Positions 17,688-25,198 of a stretch of 64,000 nt of DNA are shown here, piece after piece. A program made the position numbers and the translations under genes. The notes below the pieces were generated by a model, which saw nothing but the letters and a program-made list of their open reading frames with translations, was not told the DNA's origin and searched no databases. Positions within the stretch are counted from its first letter, which is position 1; every line of letters starts with the position of its first letter. The DNA lies in NCBI RefSeq assembly GCF_022664535.1, contig NZ_JAKUJY010000002.1, positions 244,142 through 308,141 on the forward strand, in the 5' to 3' direction. Source of the stretch: Sphingobium trunci. GTDB lineage: Bacteria > Pseudomonadota > Alphaproteobacteria > Sphingomonadales > Sphingomonadaceae.

Positions 17688-18443
17688 TCACAGCCGAAGC
17701 GCCAACAAGGAAAGCCACCAGCCCGGCACCGCGGCAAGGCAGAGGAACGTGCCCAGCGGCACCCGCGTCGCGCCGCCGACCGGGCGGCCCAGCGTCATCG
17801 CCGCCAGCACCGCCATCAATCCCAGGCTGGCCGCCAGCAGCAGGATGAAGGGCAAGGCCTGCCAGCCGAACCAGGCCCCCAGCGCGCCGAGCAATTTGGC
17901 GTCCCCCAATCCCAGCCCCTCGCGCCCGCGCAAACTCCGGTAACCCACCGCCACGACCAGCAGCGCGCCATAGCCCGCGACCGCGCCGATCACCCGATCC
18001 GCCATCGCCATGTCCGTGACCCAAAATCCGACGGTGAAGCCCAGAAAGGCCAGCGGCAGGGTCAGCGCATCGGGCAGCCAGAAATGCCGCCTGTCCAGCA
18101 CCGCCAGCGTCAGCAGCAGCCAGCCGAGCAACGCCCAGCCCAGGCCGCCGAGATCCGGCGCAAAGCCGAAGGCCAGGGCACCGATCGTCGCGCAGCCCGC
18201 CTCGACCCGCCCATGCAGCGGATCGATCGCCGCGCCGCAGGTCCGGCACTTTCCCCTTTGCACCAGCGCACTCAGCAATGGCACCAGGTCGCGCGCGCCC
18301 AGCAGCCGCCCGCAGCCGTCGCAGGCCGAGCGTCCACGCACCACCCCTCGCCCCTGCGGCCAGCGCCATATCAGCGTGGCGAGAAAACTTCCGGCAATGG
18401 CCCCGGCGACACCACCCGCCATGGCGGCAAGAGGATGGATCAC
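17688..18443 (-). CDS. gspO: Prepilin peptidase / N-methyltransferase
   Basis: 251 aa polytopic membrane protein. The zinc-binding cysteine pairs CDGC (41-44) and CRTC (66-69) are both present, as are the two catalytic aspartates in LAVLDRRHF (D117) and GLGLGDAK (D181). It cleaves the leaders of GspG, H, I, J and K after Gly and methylates the new N-terminus at the inner membrane. It is the last gene of the gsp operon and overlaps gspN by 4 bp. It is therefore a dedicated peptidase for the unusual gspG/gspH leaders upstream. Confidence 0.95.
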   Translation of the reverse strand: MIHPLAAMAGGVAGAIAGSFLATLIWRWPQGRGVVRGRSACDGCGRLLGARDLVPLLSALVQRGKCRTCGAAIDPLHGRVEAGCATIGALAFGFAPDLGGLGWALLGWLLLTLAVLDRRHFWLPDALTLPLAFLGFTVGFWVTDMAMADRVIGAVAGYGALLVVAVGYRSLRGREGLGLGDAKLLGALGAWFGWQALPFILLLAASLGLMAVLAAMTLGRPVGGATRVPLGTFLCLAAVPGWWLSLLALRL

Positions 18444-19168
18444 AGCGTCCCTTCAACCTTCAGCACGCGCACACCCCCAGCCCCAGCCCCGGAAAAGCCC
18501 GCCTTCGCCAGCGCCTCGCCCAATGTCGCGTCCGCCGTCTCCACCCGCATTTCCGCGGCATAGCGGCCCGAACGCCAGATGCGCAGATTGACCTTTTCCA
18601 TTCCCGACTCGCTGACCAGCGGCAGCAACAGCGCTTCCCCATCGCAGATCGCCTCGCCTGAAAGCCCTTGCGACAGATTGAGGCCTGGAAACCGCCCCGC
18701 CATCTGCGCCCGCACACGCCCCTCGGCATGGCCGCAACGGTCGCCGGAGAAATAGGCCGACACGTCGTGCATGACGAAGCTGCCCACCGGCAACGGCGCA
18801 AAGGTCCGCCCCAGCGGCACCGTGCCCGTCACATCGTCGATCCCGATCCGCCCGATCCCGACCGTCAATGCGCCGCGCACATCATCCGGCGCGCCATCAT
18901 CCCGCCAGACATCGAACCGCGCGCGTCCGGCGAGGAGCGACAGCGGCGAAAGCCCGGCATGGACTGGTCCCAGCGACGTCGTCCCCAGCATCAGCTGGTC
19001 GATCCCGCCCGTCCAGACAGTGCCCCGCACCTCCCGCGCCGCCACGCCCAGCCGATCCAGCCCCGCCATGCCCAGCGCGATGCGCATCGGAAAGAAAAGG
19101 AGAAAAGCGGCCGCAAAGACGAGGATCAGGCCCAGCCGCACCCGACGCGAAAGTTTGAGGCCCATCAT
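18440..19168 (-). CDS. gspN: Type II secretion protein N
   Basis: 242 aa. One N-terminal membrane helix (LGLILVFAAAFLLFFPM, residues 12-28) is followed by a periplasmic domain with VRGTVWTGGID and LSPLSLLAGRARFDV, typical of the T2SSN family. The function is a poorly defined accessory in type II secretion. It overlaps gspM and gspO by 4 bp on each side, which supports obligate co-expression. Confidence 0.9.
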   Translation of the reverse strand: MMGLKLSRRVRLGLILVFAAAFLLFFPMRIALGMAGLDRLGVAAREVRGTVWTGGIDQLMLGTTSLGPVHAGLSPLSLLAGRARFDVWRDDGAPDDVRGALTVGIGRIGIDDVTGTVPLGRTFAPLPVGSFVMHDVSAYFSGDRCGHAEGRVRAQMAGRFPGLNLSQGLSGEAICDGEALLLPLVSESGMEKVNLRIWRSGRYAAEMRVETADATLGEALAKAGFSGAGAGGVRVLKVEGTL

Positions 19169-19650
19169 TGCCCGCCACCCCGCACCAGCACCGCCTGCAC
19201 CGATACGCTGCCTGCCGTGGGCGAAGGCCGGGCGTTCATCGTCTCGACCCGGATGCCCTGCCCCTCCAGAGCCGCGAGCCAGGAGAATAACGCCGCCGGC
19301 CGCGCCGATGCCACCGCTATGTCCAGCCGGTCAGCGCCCTGCGCCTGCGCCCGATCCAGCGTCAGCCCCGCCTCCCCCGCGCTCTGCCCGACAAGCTGGT
19401 CGAGCGGGGCAGAAACCGCGCCGCCCGCGAGCCTGGGCAAGGTTTTCAGCAGCTTCGCCTTCTCCCGGATCGCCGCATTACGGTCGGTCGCTTCGCGCAA
19501 GGCATCCCGCGCCGCCCTCTGCGCCCCGTCGAGCGGCCGCAGCACGCCCAACCACAGGATCACCCCCGCCAGCAGCGCGAACATCACGGCCAGCATCCCC
19601 TGTTCGCGCGGGGAGCGTTCATCCCAAAATATCCTGAGCCTCTCGATCAT
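19165..19650 (-). CDS. gspM: Type II secretion inner-membrane protein M
   Basis: 161 aa from ATG 19650, which overlaps the gspL stop (ATGA); the longer in-frame ORF lies within gspL and is rejected. A short cytoplasmic start (MIERLRIFWDERSPREQGML) precedes one membrane helix (AVMFALLAGVILWLGVL), a helical linker and a small ferredoxin-like periplasmic domain. GspM partners GspL in the inner-membrane platform. Confidence 0.93.
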   Translation of the reverse strand: MIERLRIFWDERSPREQGMLAVMFALLAGVILWLGVLRPLDGAQRAARDALREATDRNAAIREKAKLLKTLPRLAGGAVSAPLDQLVGQSAGEAGLTLDRAQAQGADRLDIAVASARPAALFSWLAALEGQGIRVETMNARPSPTAGSVSVQAVLVRGGGQ

Positions 19651-20759
19651 GACCGCACCGTGATATCCGTCAGCGTCCGCCCGCTCGAATCCTGCGAAGG
19701 CGTCTGCGTGATCGCAAAGCCCGCCGCCTGGAGCGCGAGCAGCACCCTGTCGATATCCTCCGGCCTGGCCGCAGCCAGCGTCGCGCGGACCATGCCGTCG
19801 GGATCGCGCGACATGGCCGTCAGCGACACGCCCGGCACGCCCTGCAGGGCATCGAGCAGCCCGGCAACCGGCGCGGTAAAGGCATAGCCGCCCGCACCGC
19901 GCACCGCGAGTTGCCGGTCCATTTCCGCCTCGGCCTGGATCAGGTCGCTCGCGCCCGGCACCACTTCCCGCGCCCGCGCCAGGCTGTCGGCATCCAGACG
20001 GCCCGCCTCGACATGCTGCTTCACCAGCCCGGTCAAGGCGATCAAGAGGCTGAGGAGCAGGACAAGTCCACTCCACAGCGCAATCCGCCTCAGCGTCCGC
20101 TGATCGAACGACCGCCGCACCCGTTTGGCGAAATCGCCCTGCCGCATGTCGATCGGTGGATTGTCCAGCGCGGCGATCGCGCGCGCATGGATCGTCTCCG
20201 CCGGCACGTCGCGCAGCAGCGCGTCGCCGATCAGCTCGGGCAGGGCCAATTCGCCGGTCAGCGCCATGTCAGGCCCCCGCAGGACGCGCGTGCCGCCGAT
20301 GATTCCGCGATGAAAGCCCTCGTCCATCTCCGGCAGCAACAGCGGCGCCGGCACGATCAGATCGGGGTCCAACCCATGATGTTGCGCCCAGAGCAGCCAA
20401 TGCTGCATGTCGGCGCGGGAGGCGACAGCCACCAGATGCGGCCGCGCCGGATCGTCATTCTCGTCCGCCGCCGCGAAAAGCTGATCGGCGGGCACGATCC
20501 CCTCGGCCAGCGCCGCCAGCCGTGCGGCCGCCCGCCCCTGCCGGACGGGCAGTTCGGGATAGTCCCGCCAGTGCAGCGTCACCAGCGCGGCGGGTGGAAC
20601 CAGCATCACCTGCATATCTTCCGGCAAGGCCGTCAGCCCGCATGCCGCCAGCCAGTTGGCCCCCGCGCCGGTCTGAACCATGGTCCCGTTGGCCACGCGC
20701 ATCCACAGCGGGTCCGCGCCCTCCGCTTCCGGCAAGGTGACGATCAGCCCCTCGCTCAC
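19647..20759 (-). CDS. gspL: Type II secretion inner-membrane protein L
   Basis: 370 aa. The N-terminal roughly 230 residues form the actin-like cytoplasmic domain that recruits the GspE ATPase. One membrane helix follows (IALWSGLVLLLSLLIALTGL, about 235-255) and then a periplasmic GspL_C domain. It overlaps gspK and gspM by 4 bp. Length and layout are normal for the family. Confidence 0.93.
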   Translation of the reverse strand: MSEGLIVTLPEAEGADPLWMRVANGTMVQTGAGANWLAACGLTALPEDMQVMLVPPAALVTLHWRDYPELPVRQGRAAARLAALAEGIVPADQLFAAADENDDPARPHLVAVASRADMQHWLLWAQHHGLDPDLIVPAPLLLPEMDEGFHRGIIGGTRVLRGPDMALTGELALPELIGDALLRDVPAETIHARAIAALDNPPIDMRQGDFAKRVRRSFDQRTLRRIALWSGLVLLLSLLIALTGLVKQHVEAGRLDADSLARAREVVPGASDLIQAEAEMDRQLAVRGAGGYAFTAPVAGLLDALQGVPGVSLTAMSRDPDGMVRATLAAARPEDIDRVLLALQAAGFAITQTPSQDSSGRTLTDITVRS

Positions 20760-21751
20760 GCACCCGGCCCCCAGCTGCGGCGTATCAGCATGGCCGGACT
20801 TTGCCGCGCATCGATCAGCGCCCGTTCGACCACCTGCGTTCCCCCGACGTCCACCGATACTTCCACTCCGAAAAAGCCTGTCGTCAATTTGACCTGTTGG
20901 GAGACCTCCGCCAAGGGACTGAGGCCTGCCAGAGCGGGTGCGGCCCAGAACGCCACCGTACTGCCGTAGCCTTCGGCGGGCCGTTGCGCCAGCAATTGCC
21001 GCGCCTGCGCGACGCTGAGTTGCCCCTGCATCAGCATGGCAAAGAGCGGCGCCTGGCTTGGCAGCAAGGTGTTGATGTTGATCGGCGACAGGTCCGCCGT
21101 CGGCAAGGCGCAGACCCAGGGCCGCACCAGCGCATAAATGGCAGGCGTGATGCCGTTCACCGCCCGCAGTTCGCTCGGATCGACCATGAAGCGGTTTGCG
21201 GTGCGATAGGGCCGCGTTCTCTGCGCATAGGTCTCATCCTCCGCCCCGCCGGGTTGCGGCACGCTGTCGCTGTCGATCCAGTCGGCCAGCGAAGCCGCCG
21301 CGGCCTGCGCCTGCCGCGCGTCGACGCCCAGCGCCTGCAACAGCGCCTGGAATTGCGACACGCCCACCGGCCGGACCTTCAGGTCGGCCTCGCTCTCGCC
21401 CGCGACCACGCTGTTGAGGTTGAAGCAATTGCCGCCGTCCGTCACCCGCGCCACGGCCAAGCCGCCAGGCACGGCGATCGAATGGGGCGTTCCCATCCAG
21501 TTGCCCGCCAGCGTCGTCTTGCCCGGATTGGCCGCCACCAGATCGCCGATCCGCAGGCGCGCAATCTCCGTCCCCGCATCGGCAAAGGCGCGCGCCTGAT
21601 CGACTGCGCCGCCATTGCCGGTCATCCGCGTGGCCAGGGCCAGCCGCTCCAGCGCGGTCGCGGCCACCACGGCCATCACCGCCACCAGCAGCAGCACCGT
21701 CAGCAGCGCTGCGCCGCGCTCATTCGGGCGAAACGGATCAGCCACCGGCAC
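20756..21751 (-). CDS. gspK: Type II secretion minor pseudopilin K
   Basis: 331 aa. The leader ends in NERGAALLTVLLLVAVMAVVAA, giving cleavage after Gly with Ala at +1. GspK typically lacks the Glu5 of the other pseudopilins, as here. The large C-terminal part (LADWIDSDSVPQPGGAEDE..Y) is the characteristic GspK domain that caps the pseudopilus. It overlaps gspJ by 14 bp and gspL by 4 bp. Confidence 0.94.
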   Translation of the reverse strand: MPVADPFRPNERGAALLTVLLLVAVMAVVAATALERLALATRMTGNGGAVDQARAFADAGTEIARLRIGDLVAANPGKTTLAGNWMGTPHSIAVPGGLAVARVTDGGNCFNLNSVVAGESEADLKVRPVGVSQFQALLQALGVDARQAQAAAASLADWIDSDSVPQPGGAEDETYAQRTRPYRTANRFMVDPSELRAVNGITPAIYALVRPWVCALPTADLSPININTLLPSQAPLFAMLMQGQLSVAQARQLLAQRPAEGYGSTVAFWAAPALAGLSPLAEVSQQVKLTTGFFGVEVSVDVGGTQVVERALIDARQSPAMLIRRSWGPGA

Positions 21752-22379
21752 CCCCCGTCTCCGGCTTTTCCGCCGGTCCCGGCCCGACCATGAAGCGCAG
21801 GGTCACGGCAGGTTCACCGATGCGCCTGACCGTCATCTCCACCGCGCGCGGCATCAGGTCGGGCTGGACCGGCACCCACTCGTCCCGCCATTCACCCCTG
21901 GCGTCGCGGAAACGCAGCGCGATATCCTGGACATGATCCAGCAGGGTAGCCGGCTCGTCACCCGCCGCGCCATCCACCTGGGCATAGGTCCGCCGCTCCA
22001 GCCGCCCCTGCCGCACCCAATATTCCACCTTCTGCAGGGAGGGACGCGGCAGATCGCCCAGATTGTCCCAGCCGCCGCGCACGAACTGCATGACGGGCCT
22101 TTGCTCCCCTTCGCGATGCGACCAGAAGGCGGGCGCCAGGGTGCCCGCCCCGGTACGGCTGATGCGCGGCACCGCCTGCCCCAGATCGGCCGAGAGCGCG
22201 CCGCTCGCCCGCTGCACGGCGGCCATATCGTCCAGCCGCAGCTTGATCTGCGCCTGCGCCGACACGCTGTTGCCGAGCAGCAGCACGCCCGCCACCGCCA
22301 GCATCGCGAAGATCATCAGGGCAACCAGCAGTTCGATCAGCGTAAAGCCCGCCTCCTCCCGAACAGACGGGCACATCAC
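21738..22379 (-). CDS. gspJ: Type II secretion minor pseudopilin J
   Basis: 213 aa. The prepilin motif REEAGFTLIELLVALMIF is near residues 7-24, cleaved after Gly11 with Glu5 retained. The C-terminal domain contains VEYWVRQGRLERRTY and VQDIALRFRDARGEW, typical of GspJ. It forms the pseudopilus tip complex with GspI and GspK. Its leader is short and conventional, unlike gspG and gspH in the same operon. Confidence 0.94.
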   Translation of the reverse strand: MMCPSVREEAGFTLIELLVALMIFAMLAVAGVLLLGNSVSAQAQIKLRLDDMAAVQRASGALSADLGQAVPRISRTGAGTLAPAFWSHREGEQRPVMQFVRGGWDNLGDLPRPSLQKVEYWVRQGRLERRTYAQVDGAAGDEPATLLDHVQDIALRFRDARGEWRDEWVPVQPDLMPRAVEMTVRRIGEPAVTLRFMVGPGPAEKPETGGAGG

Positions 22380-22795
22380 CGCACCACCCGCACGAAGCTC
22401 AGCAGGACCGGGGAGGCACCGGCCTGCCCGTCCACGGCCAGACTGACCTGCAACAGCCGCTTGTCATCGGTCGCCTTGACCTCACGCACCCAATGCCAGC
22501 GCCGCCCACCATTCTCCACCGCCCCCTCCTGGGAACCCAGCGAGGGTGGCGCGGGATCGGTCTGCAGCTCCACCATCAGGTTGCGCGCGACGATCTGCCC
22601 CATCGCCTTGCTGTCGAGATCGGCCGCCGTATGCAGCGTCACCCCCTGCAAGCGCACAAGGGCGAGCGCGGCCAGGCTGAACACCGCCAGCGCGACCAGC
22701 ATCTCCAGCAGGGTGAAGCCCGCTTCTTCGCGCCGCCCCTCTCCTGCTTTGGCGGGACCATGGAGCATGAGCGGCGGGGAAGCGTAACTATCCAC
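22376..22795 (-). CDS. gspI: Type II secretion minor pseudopilin I
   Basis: 139 aa from GTG 22795, chosen because AAGG lies 9 nt upstream; ATG 22768 is the alternative but has no ribosome-binding site. The prepilin motif REEAGFTLLEMLVALAVFS gives a leader of about 25 residues (from GTG). The C-terminal strand region ENGGRRWHWVREVKAT is typical of GspI. The start overlaps the gspH stop by 8 bp. Confidence 0.92.
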   Translation of the reverse strand: MDSYASPPLMLHGPAKAGEGRREEAGFTLLEMLVALAVFSLAALALVRLQGVTLHTAADLDSKAMGQIVARNLMVELQTDPAPPSLGSQEGAVENGGRRWHWVREVKATDDKRLLQVSLAVDGQAGASPVLLSFVRVVR

Positions 22796-23309
22796 CGACC
22801 ATGACCTTCCCGGCCGTGTCGACGGTCACCGACACCCGTTCGCCCTCGCGCGCCAGGGTCAGCGTCATGGGATCGGTGGGAAGGCCGGTACCGTCGAAAC
22901 CGATCTGCTGCCGCCCGTCCTTCCCCACCAGCGCCTGCGTACCGCCCTTCCAGCGGGTGGTGACGAAGGGCTTGTCTTCCACAGCCACCCAGGCGGCCCC
23001 GTCACGGCGCTGGAAACCATAGCCCGAGGCGGAAACCCACACCCCCATGGGACGGGCGGTGACGACCGCTTCGTCGCGCGCGGCGGCAACGCGCGCGGCG
23101 AAGCGGTCGGCATCCTCGATCACCCGCCCGCGCGGATCGGGGATCGCAAACACCACCGCCGCCGAAATGAAGCCGATGATCGTCAGGACGACCATCAGCT
23201 CGATCAGCGTGAAGCCCTGTTGGGCGGAACGCCGCGAAAGCGTGAAGCCCTGTTGGGCGGAACGCCTCAAAGGGAGGAAGCCCTGTTGGGCGGAACGCCT
23301 CAAGGACAT
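22788..23309 (-). CDS. gspH: Type II secretion minor pseudopilin H with triplicated leader
   Basis: 173 aa from ATG 23309, which has AGG 5 nt upstream and lies 20 bp after gspG. The leader is three consecutive 11-residue units: MSLRRSAQQGF, LPLRRSAQQGF and TLSRRSAQQGF, the last running into TLIELMVVLTIIGF. The true site should be Gly32|Phe33, since only the third Gly-Phe is followed by TLIE with Glu5. The leader is thus 32 residues instead of about 10. The mature 141-residue part looks like ordinary GspH. Each unit carries its own Arg-Arg and Gly-Phe, so partial recognition of upstream copies is possible but unlikely without the hydrophobic helix. Confidence 0.92.
   Translation of the reverse strand: MSLRRSAQQGFLPLRRSAQQGFTLSRRSAQQGFTLIELMVVLTIIGFISAAVVFAIPDPRGRVIEDADRFAARVAAARDEAVVTARPMGVWVSASGYGFQRRDGAAWVAVEDKPFVTTRWKGGTQALVGKDGRQQIGFDGTGLPTDPMTLTLAREGERVSVTVDTAGKVMVGG
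23211..23309 (-). repeat. Three tandem 33-nt units encoding the gspH leader
   Basis: Units at 23211-23243, 23244-23276 and 23277-23309 share the plus-strand core GAAGCCCTGTTGGGCGGAAC followed by GCC and vary only in the last 10 nt. Each is 11 codons, so the frame is preserved. The start codon of gspH is part of the outermost unit. The next bases outward (gaaacctgcctgcgggcg) look like a decayed further copy. The core includes the small palindrome GGCG-GAA-CGCC. Confidence 0.95.
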
Positions 23310-23328
23310 GAAACCTGCCTGCGGGCGA

Positions 23329-23970
23329 TCAAAGCTCGCTGGAATAGATGTCGGCATTTTCATTCTCGCCGCCCGGCTGGCCGTCCGCGCCCAGCGAACT
23401 GATGTCGAACGCACCCTTCTTGCCGGGCACGGTATAGCGATAGGCCCGGCCCCAGGGATCGTTGGGCAGCTTCTTGATATAGCCTCCCCGCCGATAGCGC
23501 TGCGGCTGGGCCAGCGAGGCGGGCGGGTTCAGAAGCGCCTGCAAGCCGTCCGTCGCCGACGGATAGGCGAGGTTATCGAGCCGATATTGCTCCAGCGCCT
23601 GTTCGATGGTGGCGATGTCGGCCTTGGCCTTCTCCACCCGCGCGGTATCGGTCGCCGGGATGACATTGATCGCCACGATCGTCGCCAGCAGGCCGATGAT
23701 GACGATCACGACCATCAGTTCGACCAGCGTGAAGCCGTTTTCGGCGGAACGCCTCAAGGACGTGAAGCCGTGTTCGGCGGAACGCCGCGAAAACATGAAG
23801 CCGTGTTCGGCGGAACGCCGGCCGGGGATGAAGCCGCTCTCTCCGTCCGCACCCTTGTCTTCATCCCCGCAGGGACGGGAATCCATGTCCCGTACCTCGG
23901 ACCTCGGGGTGAGGTCCGGAGATGGGTTCCCGCTTTTTCGGGAATGACGGAGGGAAAGGACTTTACGCAT
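23329..23970 (-). CDS. gspG: Type II secretion major pseudopilin G with greatly extended leader
   Basis: 213 aa from ATG 23970, which has a strong AAGGAG 5 nt upstream (23981-23976). The mature part FTLVELMVVIVIIGLLATI...NDPWGRAY...SLGADGQPGGENENADI is a normal 134-residue GspG with the calcium-site C-terminus. The leader, however, is 79 residues: MRKVLSLRHSRKSGNP..., the translation of a palindromic element (23860-23950), then three RRSAE(H/N)GF units before the true Gly79|Phe80 site. ATG 23796 (MFSRRSAEHGF) would give a 21-residue leader but has no ribosome-binding site. GspG is essential for the pseudopilus, so one of these starts must work. Confidence 0.92.
   Translation of the reverse strand: MRKVLSLRHSRKSGNPSPDLTPRSEVRDMDSRPCGDEDKGADGESGFIPGRRSAEHGFMFSRRSAEHGFTSLRRSAENGFTLVELMVVIVIIGLLATIVAINVIPATDTARVEKAKADIATIEQALEQYRLDNLAYPSATDGLQALLNPPASLAQPQRYRRGGYIKKLPNDPWGRAYRYTVPGKKGAFDISSLGADGQPGGENENADIYSSEL
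23731..23829 (-). repeat. Three tandem 33-nt units encoding the gspG leader
   Basis: Units at 23731-23763, 23764-23796 and 23797-23829 share plus-strand GAAGCCG(T)GTTCGGCGGAACGCC-like sequence and encode TSLRRSAENGF, MFSRRSAEHGF and IPGRRSAEHGF. They are clearly related to the gspH units (RRSAQQGF) 400 bp away but more similar to each other than to those, which points to separate local amplification or homogenisation in each gene. Confidence 0.95.
23860..23950. repeat. REP/MITE-like palindromic element inside the gspG leader
   Basis: The outer sequences CCGTCATTCCCGAAAAAGCG (minus strand, from 23950) and CTTCATCCCCGCAGGGACGG (plus strand, from 23859/23860) are inverted relatives. The inner GGACCTC/GAGGTCC also pairs. 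Both the ends and the size resemble the element at 15790-15871. It lies in frame between the gspG ribosome-binding site/ATG and the leader units. Confidence 0.75.
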
Positions 23971-23980
23971 AAACACTCCT

Positions 23981-25198
23981 TCAGGCCCCGGTAAGGCTCT
24001 GCAATTGCAGGATGGGCAGCAGGATAGACAGGATGATGACGGCGACAATGCCGCCCATCAGTATGATGATGACCGGCTCCAGCATGGCGAGCGCGGCGGA
24101 GGTGAAGCTGTCGAATTCCCGCTCCAGATAATCCGCCGCCCGCTCCAGCATGGTGTCGAGCCGCCCCGCACTCTCGCCGCTGGCCGCCAGATAGACCAGC
24201 AGGGGCGGAAACACCCCCGCCCGCCGCAGCGCCGCCGACAGGCTGCCGCCGCCACGGATGGCCTCGACAATTTCCTCCGAAGCCTGGCGCAGCACCCGGT
24301 TGTGAACCGTCTGCGTGGTGAGCGACAGACCCTCCATCAGCGGCAGACGGCTCGCCACCATGGTGGACAGCGTGCGCGCCATCCGCGCGGCATGAAGATC
24401 ACGGATGAGCCGCCCCAGAAGCGGCAGTCGCAACAGCAGGGAATCGAAGCGATAGCGGAAGCTTTCGACCCTGAGCGCCCGCCAGAAACCGAAAGCGCAA
24501 AGGCCGATCAGGATCAGCAGCAACCACCAGTAACCGGCCAGAAAGGCCGAAATCCCCATCACCATCCGCGTCAGCAGCGGCAATTGCTGCCCGACCGTAT
24601 CGAACTGCTCGACCACCTTGGGCACGACGAAGATCATCAGCGCGGCGACCACGCAGACGGCAAAGGTCGCCAGCACGCTGGGATAGGCGATGGCGGTCAA
24701 CACCTTCGAACGGATCACCGCCTGCCGCTCCATGAGGTCGGAGAGCCGCTCCATGATCGTGGGCAGACTGCCCGAACTCTCGCCCGCCGACACCATCGCG
24801 CGATAGAGCGGCGGAAAGCTTTTCGGCTCCGCGCCCAGGGCATCGGCCAGCCGCCGGCCTTCCAGCACGCCGGAATGGACCTTGCCGATGATAGCGCGGA
24901 CATGGAGCTGCTCGCTCTGCCGCCCGATGGTGCGCAGCGATTCCTCCAATGGACTGACCTGGATCAGCGTGGAAAGCTGCCGCGTGAACAGCGTCAGTTC
25001 CTTGGCCGACAGGCGCGGCGCCCGCAGCGACAATCCGGCCCGCTTGCGCGCCCTTTCCACCGCCCCCGGCTCGATCCCCACGATGAACAGCTTGCGCGCA
25101 TCCAGCTTCGCCCGAGCATCCTCGACCGTCTCGGCCTTGATCGCCCCCTTGCGCTCCTTGCCCGCGGGCTCGATGGCGATATAGTCAAATTCAGCCAT
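23981..25198 (-). CDS. gspF: Type II secretion inner-membrane platform protein F
   Basis: 405 aa from ATG 25198 (MAEFDYIAIEPAGKERKGAI); the longer frame lies inside gspE. Two T2SSF domains (about 70-193 and 272-395) and three membrane helices are present. Motifs LFTRQLSTLIQVSPLEESL and YRAMVSAGESSGSLPTIMERL identify the family. It overlaps gspE by 8 bp and is followed 10 bp later by gspG, whose ribosome-binding site sits on this gene's stop codon. Confidence 0.95.
   Translation of the reverse strand: MAEFDYIAIEPAGKERKGAIKAETVEDARAKLDARKLFIVGIEPGAVERARKRAGLSLRAPRLSAKELTLFTRQLSTLIQVSPLEESLRTIGRQSEQLHVRAIIGKVHSGVLEGRRLADALGAEPKSFPPLYRAMVSAGESSGSLPTIMERLSDLMERQAVIRSKVLTAIAYPSVLATFAVCVVAALMIFVVPKVVEQFDTVGQQLPLLTRMVMGISAFLAGYWWLLLILIGLCAFGFWRALRVESFRYRFDSLLLRLPLLGRLIRDLHAARMARTLSTMVASRLPLMEGLSLTTQTVHNRVLRQASEEIVEAIRGGGSLSAALRRAGVFPPLLVYLAASGESAGRLDTMLERAADYLEREFDSFTSAALAMLEPVIIILMGGIVAVIILSILLPILQLQSLTGA

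Noticed and set aside
23211..23829. Possible CRISPR array (about 33-nt repeats)
   Set aside because: The units are contiguous with no spacers, are in frame with pseudopilin genes and have no cas genes nearby.
23047..23994. Plus-strand ORF of 315 codons across the gspG/gspH repeats
   Set aside because: Antisense to two pseudopilin genes; its repeated MKPCSAERR-like peptide is just the complement of the leader units.
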